Shown here piece after piece: positions 1-4,198 of a stretch of 5,714 nt of DNA. Under the pieces are notes generated by a model. That model saw nothing but the letters and a program-made list of their open reading frames with translations. It had not been told where the DNA came from and did no database searches. This DNA is from Bacteroidales bacterium. Lineage in GTDB: Bacteria; Bacteroidota; Bacteroidia; Bacteroidales; ML635J-15. The stretch spans positions 1-5,714 of the forward strand of contig JAQVEY010000173.1 of the NCBI GenBank assembly GCA_028697515.1, in the 5' to 3' direction. Both the position numbers and the translations under genes were made by a program. Position 1 is the first letter of the stretch; every line of letters starts with the position of its first letter.

Positions 1-191
1 AAGATGCTAATTGCATGATAATTGTTTGAAAAGATTTTTTGCTCAGTGGTAGATTTCGTTAAATCAACATTCTTAAAATTGATTTGATAAAAGGTCTTTA
101 CAAAATATTCAATCTCTTGATTAGAAATAGGTTTTGCAAAAATTACTGTTCCAAAAAAAATAAATATGCTAAGGAATAATAGTTTTTTCAT
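1..191 (-). CDS. N-terminal fragment of a secreted protein of unknown function (cut by the window edge)
   Basis: A minus-strand reading frame opens with ATG at 191-189 and stays open for 63 codons to the left edge, so only the N-terminus is visible. It begins with a classic signal peptide: two lysines (residues 2-3), a hydrophobic stretch at about 4-18 (LLFLSIFIFFGTVIF), then an A-K boundary near 19-20 where signal peptidase I would cut. There is no cysteine lipobox, so the product is probably released to the periplasm or exported further. The mature part starts PISNQEIEYFVKTFYQINF and continues with a polar stretch ending NNYHAISI. This loosely resembles the propeptides of Bacteroidota secreted cysteine peptidases (C10/streptopain type), but I would not name it on that basis. 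The gene is divergent from the DUF368 gene, and a -7 box lies just upstream. The signal peptide is convincing; the function is unknown. Confidence 0.8.
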   Translation of the reverse strand, partial: MKKLLFLSIFIFFGTVIFAKPISNQEIEYFVKTFYQINFKNVDLTKSTTEQKIFSNNYHAISI

Positions 192-215
192 AAATTGACA
201 TATAAATTGATATAT
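192..215. repeat. 12-bp tandem duplication in the leader of the secreted-protein gene
   Basis: Bases 192-203 (aaattgacatat) and 204-215 (aaattgatatat) are two adjacent copies of a 12-bp unit that differ at one base. They fill almost all of the space between the predicted -7 box (219-226) and the start codon (191) of the minus-strand gene. They may be a simple replication-slippage duplication in AT-rich DNA, or two half-sites for a regulator. Nothing in the sequence decides between these. Confidence 0.5.
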
Positions 216-218
216 CAG

Positions 219-249
219 CAAATATATCTAAATAATTCGTTTATTAAAA
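219..249 (-). promoter_or_regulatory. Predicted Bacteroidota-type promoter of the secreted-protein gene
   Basis: Read on the minus strand, 226-219 is TATATTTG, a full match to the Bacteroidota -7 consensus TAnnTTTG. Nineteen bases further upstream, at 249-246, is TTTT, a partial match to the -33 TTTG element. Transcription would begin near 212, giving a leader of roughly 20 bases before the ATG at 191. The -7 match and its distance to the gene are good. The -33 element is weak, and such AT-rich DNA yields chance matches. Confidence 0.45.
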
Positions 250-369
250 TATTTGATGTGTAATATTTTACGATTTGTTGCTTTTATTTTCTGATGACTT
301 GAGATCCTTTTATTGATTTTTAAATACAATATTATAACCACTTTTTATAATGAATGGCCTTCACGAATG

Positions 370-407
370 AATTGCCACAATTATTCTTCACTAAGAGGTG
401 GCGAATT
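370..407. repeat. Imperfect inverted repeat (possible hairpin) in the intergenic region
   Basis: AATTGCCAC at 370-378 pairs with GTGGCGAATT at 398-407 apart from one bulged base (the G at 403 or its equivalent), leaving a 19-base loop at 379-397. GCCAC/GTGGC is the most GC-rich patch in this AT-rich spacer, and the flanks (ttcacgaatg on the left, ttcacta inside the loop) contain similar words. No T run follows on either strand, so it is not a standard terminator. It could be a degenerate copy of an interspersed intergenic repeat, or an RNA structure in the DUF368 leader if transcription begins further upstream. Confidence 0.4.
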
Positions 408-443
408 GAAAACTGCAAAAATACATTTCTCTCAATATTATTG

Positions 444-476
444 TTGAAAACATTTTTTTTTTACATATTATATTTA
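444..476 (+). promoter_or_regulatory. Weak promoter candidate for the DUF368-aroE pair
   Basis: TTG at 444-446 is followed after 22 bases by TATATTTA at 469-476, which matches the Bacteroidota -7 consensus TAnnTTTG except at the last base. The start codon at 502 lies about 25 bases downstream, a reasonable leader length. A second near match, TATTTTCG, is at 479-486. With so much A and T, one-mismatch hits are expected by chance, so this is a suggestion only. Confidence 0.2.
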
Positions 477-501
477 AGTATTTTCGCACAAAATTTTACA
501 A

Positions 502-1419
502 ATGAATTTAAAACAAGCCATAATACTAATTTTAAAGGGAATGGCTATGGGTACAGCAAATGTTATTCCTGGCGTTTCTGGTGGTACAATTGCTTTGCTT
601 ACAGGCATTTTTGAGAGATTGATTAACGCTATAAAATCTTTCAACCTAACTGCATTAAAGTTATTATTTAAAGGCAAATTCTTAGAATTAATAAAACATA
701 TTGACCTGTTTTTTCTAATCTGGGTTTTTCTTGGAGTTGGTGTGGCAATTATTAGTGTTGCTAATTTGTTTAAATATTTATTCGAAAATTACCCAGTTTA
801 CATCTGGGCTTTTTTCTTTGGCTTAGTATTAGCCTCGGTTTATTTTGTCGGAAAACAAGTAAAGAAGTTTAGTTTTTCTGCAATCATTAGTTTAATATTA
901 GGAACAGCCGTTGCTGTTGCAATATCGTTACTTAACCCTGCAAGTGAAAACAGCAGTATGTGGTATTTGATTTTATGCGGAATCGTTGCAGCATGCAGTA
1001 TGATTTTGCCAGGCATCAGCGGTTCTTTTGTACTTATTCTTCTTGGAAATTATCAATTAGTTATGATTGATGCTGTAAGTGATTTTAACTTTTCAGTTCT
1101 TTTTCCGGTAGTCATTGGTGCAGCAATAGGAATTATGGGGTTTTCATATATTTTATCATGGCTGTTTAAAAGATTTAAAGACCAGACAATCAGCGCTCTC
1201 ACAGGTTTTGTTTTAGGTTCTGTTATGATTTTATGGCCATGGAAAAACAGCATTACTCAAACTTTTGGAGATAAAACAAAACTCGTCGGTTACGAATGGC
1301 TTTTGCCTGAAATTAATACTGAGTTTTTTATCTCAGTAATAATAATTTTTGCAGGAATTTTAAGCGTATGGACTTTAGAAAAATTTGCTGCAAAAACCAA
1401 AAATAATATAGAACAATAA
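502..1419 (+). CDS. DUF368 (PopT-type) membrane protein, predicted undecaprenyl-phosphate translocase
   Basis: This 305-residue polytopic inner-membrane protein belongs to the DUF368 family. Members of this family have been shown to return the lipid carrier undecaprenyl phosphate to the cytoplasmic face of the membrane for reuse in peptidoglycan and other surface-polymer synthesis. The N-terminal signature is clear (GMAMGTANVIPGVSGGT, residues 13-29). A second, related motif (ILPGISGS, 168-175) shows the internal duplication of the family; each carries a Pro-Gly-x-Ser-Gly core. Hydrophobic segments lie at about 70-90, 97-117, 125-145, 153-181, 200-222, 228-246 and 274-292. The length is normal. 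The start is forced: the frame has a stop at 475-477 and no other ATG before 502. There is no Shine-Dalgarno sequence, as is usual in Bacteroidota. The stop codon shares one base with the aroE start (TAATG), so the two genes are probably co-transcribed and translationally coupled. Family assignment is firm; substrate is inferred from the family. Confidence 0.93.
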   Translation: MNLKQAIILILKGMAMGTANVIPGVSGGTIALLTGIFERLINAIKSFNLTALKLLFKGKFLELIKHIDLFFLIWVFLGVGVAIISVANLFKYLFENYPVYIWAFFFGLVLASVYFVGKQVKKFSFSAIISLILGTAVAVAISLLNPASENSSMWYLILCGIVAACSMILPGISGSFVLILLGNYQLVMIDAVSDFNFSVLFPVVIGAAIGIMGFSYILSWLFKRFKDQTISALTGFVLGSVMILWPWKNSITQTFGDKTKLVGYEWLLPEINTEFFISVIIIFAGILSVWTLEKFAAKTKNNIEQ

Positions 1420-2171
1420 TGAGAGAATTCGGACTAATAGGTTATCCCCTTGGGCATGCCTATTCTCAAAAATACTTTGAAGATAAATTTCAAACACTCG
1501 GGATAACTGATGCAAAATATACATTATTCCCCATTTCAGAAATTTCGAAAATTTCTAATATTATTAATAGTCATCCAAATCTTATCGGACTTAATGTTAC
1601 CACTCCATACAAAGAATTAGTAATTCCGTATTTAGATGAGATAGATAGTCTTATTTTAAGATTAGGAACTGTTAATACAGTAAAGATAACTAGAACTTTA
1701 GAATCTGTTAAAACAAAAGGTTTTAATACCGATGTTTATGGCCTAAATAAAACTTTTGATAATCTTAACTTACCTAAAAAAAGCAAGGCCATAATCTTAG
1801 GTAGTGGAGGCTCTGGGAAGACCACCAATTTTGTTTTAAAAGAAAGAGGTATAGAAACATTAAATGTTTCAAGGAGTCCTCAAAATTTGCAACATTTGTC
1901 TTATTCTAAATTAACAGAATCTATAATTTCTCAGCACAATATTATTATTAATGCCACTCCTGTAGGAATGTATCCTAAAATTGATTTATTTCCCGACATC
2001 CCATACAAATACATAAACAAAAATCATTTCTGTATTGATTTGGTATACAACCCTGCTCAGACTTTATTCCTAAAAAAATGCGCCGATAAAGGCGCATCAG
2101 TTGTAAATGGGTTGACCATGCTTTACGAACAAGCCGATAAAGCTTGGGAGATTTGGAATTCTACTCCGTAG
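1419..2171 (+). CDS. aroE: Shikimate dehydrogenase (NADP+)
   Basis: This cytoplasmic enzyme reduces 3-dehydroshikimate to shikimate with NADPH in the chorismate pathway. The 250-residue protein is typical in length for Bacteroidota AroE, slightly shorter than the E. coli enzyme. The substrate-binding domain shows GYPLGHAYS (8-16), NVTTPYK (59-65) with catalytic Lys65, and GFNTD (101-105) with catalytic Asp105. The cofactor domain has a glycine-rich loop (GSGGSGK, 128-134), an SRS triplet (151-153) where NRT normally contacts the NADP phosphate, NATPVGM (178-184), DLVYNP (207-212) and NGLTMLYEQA (230-239). Two oddities: the first serine of the usual S-x-S shikimate-binding pair is Ala14 (Ser16 is kept), and the glycine loop reads like a Walker A motif. 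The ATG overlaps the upstream stop codon by one base. The last 11 bp overlap the convergent lipoprotein gene, and an opposing terminator lies within codons near the 3' end. Assignment is very secure. Confidence 0.96.
   Translation: MREFGLIGYPLGHAYSQKYFEDKFQTLGITDAKYTLFPISEISKISNIINSHPNLIGLNVTTPYKELVIPYLDEIDSLILRLGTVNTVKITRTLESVKTKGFNTDVYGLNKTFDNLNLPKKSKAIILGSGGSGKTTNFVLKERGIETLNVSRSPQNLQHLSYSKLTESIISQHNIIINATPVGMYPKIDLFPDIPYKYINKNHFCIDLVYNPAQTLFLKKCADKGASVVNGLTMLYEQADKAWEIWNSTP
2072..2097 (-). terminator. Intrinsic terminator of the lipoprotein transcript, inside aroE
   Basis: Read on the minus strand, ATGCGCC (2097-2091) and GGCGCAT (2084-2078) form a perfect 7-bp stem with five G-C pairs around the 6-base loop TTTATC. 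The stem is followed directly by a T run (2078-2072, its first base shared with the stem). This is a textbook Rho-independent terminator. It begins 63 bases after the lipoprotein stop codon, the right place to end that transcript. On the plus strand no T run follows the hairpin, so it should be one-directional. The same bases encode the KKCADKGAS segment of shikimate dehydrogenase. Confidence 0.8.
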
Positions 2172-2664
2172 CTTTATTGTAAATTTCTTCGTCCTTATTG
2201 TAAAAGAAGCTAAGGTCTTTGTGTTTTGTAAAGAAAGCCAACAATTCGGTACTACTAGTAAAAGTTTCATCAATATTATCAGTTACTTCAAACAATTTGA
2301 ATTGTGATGTTCCAACCATTTCAATTTTGTAGAAATAATATGTACCATCCTGATTCATATTTGCAAAACGTGTTTTAGCAATGTCAGTAAAATGACAAAC
2401 ATAAGTACCGCTAACTTCGTAAATTTCGCTAGTAGTATTATACTCGTACTTTTCGGCTTTAAATTTCTTACCATCGATATTACTAAAAATAAAATAGTTT
2501 GGTTGCTCCGAATATTCATTTTCAACAATCCATTTTCCTAAAAATGATGCATCAAAATCAACTGATGGTGTAGAAAGCGGAACCGTTGAAGAATACGGAC
2601 AAGCTGTAAACATAAGCGATAATCCTACAATGGCTGCAAGTAAAATAACACTGTTCTTTTTCAT
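2161..2664 (-). CDS. Small lipoprotein of unknown function
   Basis: The 167-residue product starts with a lipoprotein signal peptide: lysines at 2-3, a hydrophobic core at about 5-19 and a lipobox FTAC ending at Cys22, which would be lipidated after cleavage. The -3 position is Phe rather than the usual Leu, a tolerated but less common variant. Residues just after Cys22 (PYSST) lack the acidic cluster that sends many Bacteroidota lipoproteins to the cell surface, so a periplasm-facing anchor is likelier (inference). The mature part opens with FLGKWIVENEY (41-51) and alternates polar and aromatic residues (YYFYKIEM, 109-116), suggesting a small beta-barrel or lipocalin-like fold. I do not recognise the family. 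The ATG at 2664 is the natural start before the signal peptide. The gene is convergent with aroE and overlaps it by 11 bp. It lies downstream of the cysteine-cluster gene, but a 122-bp spacer with repeats suggests its own transcript. Confidence 0.85.
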   Translation of the reverse strand: MKKNSVILLAAIVGLSLMFTACPYSSTVPLSTPSVDFDASFLGKWIVENEYSEQPNYFIFSNIDGKKFKAEKYEYNTTSEIYEVSGTYVCHFTDIAKTRFANMNQDGTYYFYKIEMVGTSQFKLFEVTDNIDETFTSSTELLAFFTKHKDLSFFYNKDEEIYNKATE

Positions 2665-2702
2665 AATCTTTAGTTATTAATTAATAATTTTTTTATTTTT
2701 TG

Positions 2703-2747
2703 AAATCAGAAATCAGAACACCAATCTTCTGATTTTTGTCTTCTGAT
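2703..2747. repeat. Nested direct and inverted ATCAGAA/TTCTGAT repeats
   Basis: The spacer between the cysteine-cluster gene and the lipoprotein gene contains AAATCAGAA twice in overlapping tandem (2703-2711 and 2710-2718). Two inverted copies follow: TTCTGATTT at 2727-2735 and TTCTGAT at 2741-2747. The inner pair forms a 9-bp stem with an 8-base loop, and the outer pair could extend it. On the minus strand, the direction of both flanking genes, the hairpin is not followed by a proper T run, so it is a poor terminator. On the plus strand five T overlap and follow the stem (2733-2737), but no plus-strand gene ends here. It may be an RNA structure in the lipoprotein leader or an intergenic repeat element. 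Confidence 0.6.
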
Positions 2748-2786
2748 ATCCGTTTAACAAAATATCAGCGCCAAAGATATCAAATA

Positions 2787-3023
2787 TTATTCCAATGAAG
2801 TAAAAATTTTTACAGCCTCATCAAAATTTTTTCCACAAAAATCTGGATCAGCCTTACTTTGGCTGCATACCAATGGTCTTTCGGAGCTATTGTACAATTT
2901 GCACAAATTATTCTCATCTAGATGGGGACATCGAAAATTTTTGGGTTTACCATTAGGTAATCCTGGTATCGGACTGGATATGGAAGGAGCTATACAACAA
3001 GCTCCACATTTTCGACAATTCAC
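2787..3023 (-). CDS. YkgJ-family cysteine-cluster protein (putative zinc/iron-chelating)
   Basis: This 78-residue protein carries the YkgJ-type metal-binding cysteine pattern. CRKCGACC at residues 3-10 (Cys 3, 6, 9, 10) is followed by RCPHL (Cys32), NLCKLY (Cys41), RPLVC (Cys53) and a last Cys63, eight cysteines in all. The RCPHL...LC.LY....RP..C spacing is characteristic of the family annotated as zinc- or iron-chelating; its biochemical role is poorly known. The start is GTG at 3023: the frame stays open upstream into the aminotransferase gene but has no ATG there, and the motif begins at residue 3. The gene lies 23 bases after the aminotransferase stop codon on the same strand and is probably the last gene of that operon. 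The product is short but appears complete, with all expected cysteines. It should be cytoplasmic, as there is no signal peptide. Confidence 0.85.
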   Translation of the reverse strand: MNCRKCGACCIAPSISSPIPGLPNGKPKNFRCPHLDENNLCKLYNSSERPLVCSQSKADPDFCGKNFDEAVKIFTSLE

Positions 3024-3046
3024 TTTTATAACAAAATTATATTTTT

Positions 3047-4198
3047 TTAAAGATTTTTCTTCACGAATTCAATTATGTTCTCAATACCAAGTTTAAACTC
3101 TGTTTCCTTTCTTGCTACATTTATTCTGATATAATTATTCCATTCTTTTCCAAAATGAACTCCAGGAATTATCGCAGTTTTTGTTTGCTCATATATGTCC
3201 AAACCAAATTTCAAACTATCATTAAATCCATTTGGTAAGCGACACCATACGAAATATCCTCCATCAGCATGCGGACAATAAAACCCTTCTTTAGATAATT
3301 TCTCAACTGCATAAATATAATTTGACTTGATTTTTTCTCTTAACCCTATTATATATTGAGAATAATTGCTTGAATTCACAAATTCAGCAATAGCATACTG
3401 CAATGGTGCAGGGGCGCTTAAACCAATATAATCATGTGTATAACACATTTTAGTATAATGCGAATTGTGCATGATAAGATATCCTACTCGCCAACCTGTA
3501 ATCGAAAACATTTTTGAAAAACTGTTAACAAAGAAAACATTTTTGGATATAACATTATCTGTAAGTAAGTTCTGGGCTTCTTTAAAATACAATTCATTAT
3601 AAACAGCATCAATAATTATGTACGCATGATACTTTTCCGCCAAACTAATCAAAAAATCAAGTTTAGACTTTGATATTGATTTACCATAAGGATTTCCCGG
3701 ACTGGCAATGAACAATAGCTTTATTTTATTATCGATAAAAAAGTTTTCCAAAGAGTTTTCGTCAAAATAATTTTCATCATCAATAATTTTTGAAAAAAAT
3801 TTGTGACCAAATATTTGAGGTAAATGGATGTATGACTCATAAGCAGGGGAAAATGCCGCTACATTAAAATTTCTATTATCAGTAATATACATCAGATAAT
3901 TATAAATTAATGAAATAGCTTCTGTAGCTCCATTTGTAATAATAATATCGGCTAATATTGTTGAAGCATTGTACTTGTGGTATAAATAATCAAGAAGTGA
4001 TGTGTTTCCTGAGCCAGGAGCGTATTGATGAACATCTTTAGATCTTGCTTCAGACAATAATTCAAGTAATTTTTCGGGAGGACTATACCCAGGAATTCCT
4101 TGCGCTAAATTTATTCCGCCATTTATTTTTACAAGATTACTAAAATGTCTTATTAGAGAACCTTCAATTTTAATATCAGGGTCAAAAGTCTTTTTCAC
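3047..4198 (-). CDS. PLP-dependent class I/II aminotransferase
   Basis: This 383-residue, cytoplasmic, fold-type I aminotransferase moves an amino group between an amino acid and a 2-oxo acid. Visible family features are INLAQGIPGYSPP (29-41) at the N-terminus, QYAPGSG (58-64), NGATEAI (89-95) for the PLP phosphate region, NPYG (169-172), DAVY (197-200) with the PLP-nitrogen aspartate Asp197, SFSKMFSITGWRVGY (226-240) with Schiff-base Lys229, and YIRIN (356-360) with substrate-carboxylate Arg358. The N-terminal motif resembles the methionine/kynurenine aminotransferase branch, but the substrate cannot be read from sequence. Most relatives have DEVY where this has DAVY. The start is GTG at 4198, whose G is also the last base of the upstream stop codon (TAGTG); this implies translational coupling with the acyltransferase fusion. 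The cysteine-cluster gene follows after 23 bases. Membership in the class is certain; the specific reaction is not. Confidence 0.93.
   Translation of the reverse strand: MKKTFDPDIKIEGSLIRHFSNLVKINGGINLAQGIPGYSPPEKLLELLSEARSKDVHQYAPGSGNTSLLDYLYHKYNASTILADIIITNGATEAISLIYNYLMYITDNRNFNVAAFSPAYESYIHLPQIFGHKFFSKIIDDENYFDENSLENFFIDNKIKLLFIASPGNPYGKSISKSKLDFLISLAEKYHAYIIIDAVYNELYFKEAQNLLTDNVISKNVFFVNSFSKMFSITGWRVGYLIMHNSHYTKMCYTHDYIGLSAPAPLQYAIAEFVNSSNYSQYIIGLREKIKSNYIYAVEKLSKEGFYCPHADGGYFVWCRLPNGFNDSLKFGLDIYEQTKTAIIPGVHFGKEWNNYIRINVARKETEFKLGIENIIEFVKKNL

Larger units (their letters stand above)
192..501. other. Divergent intergenic region, 310 bp, no gene seen
   Basis: This AT-rich stretch separates the minus-strand secreted-protein gene from the plus-strand DUF368 gene. 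It holds the minus-strand promoter candidate, the 12-bp tandem duplication, an imperfect hairpin at 370-407 and a run of ten T at 453-462. An open frame from 354 runs through the right part into the DUF368 gene, but its translation resembles nothing and it looks like a shadow. I see no tRNA or riboswitch, and no strong intrinsic terminator. Confidence 0.6.

Noticed and set aside
354..614. Plus-strand open frame of 86 codons ahead of and overlapping the DUF368 gene
   Set aside because: It overlaps the start of a secure gene in another frame, its translation is rich in Phe/Tyr/Asn as AT-rich noncoding DNA gives, and it shows no domain or signal peptide.
474..677. Minus-strand open frame of 67 codons
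   Set aside because: It lies antisense to the conserved DUF368 signature and is explained as its shadow.
1053..1253. Minus-strand open frame of 66 codons
   Set aside because: It is antisense to the C-terminal half of the DUF368 gene and has no features of its own.
1800..1826. P-loop NTPase or shikimate kinase fusion within AroE
   Set aside because: The GxxxxGKT string sits exactly where the Rossmann glycine loop of AroE belongs, and no Walker B or kinase domain follows.
2710..2737. Intrinsic terminator of a plus-strand transcript
   Set aside because: The stem and five T fit loosely, but the nearest plus-strand gene ends more than 500 bases upstream, and the stem is AT-rich.
2703..2747. Possible CRISPR-like repeat unit
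   Set aside because: The repeated word is only 7-9 bases, there are no regular spacers and no cas genes are nearby.
2890..3096. Plus-strand open frame of 68 codons
   Set aside because: It is antisense to the cysteine-cluster gene and the end of the aminotransferase gene; its protein shows no recognisable features.
3047..4198. Alpha-oxoamine synthase (serine palmitoyltransferase or capnine-synthase type) as a lipid-backbone enzyme
   Set aside because: The motifs around the Schiff-base lysine (SFSKMFSITGWRVGY) and the N-terminal INLAQG belong to class I aminotransferases, not to the oxoamine synthases.
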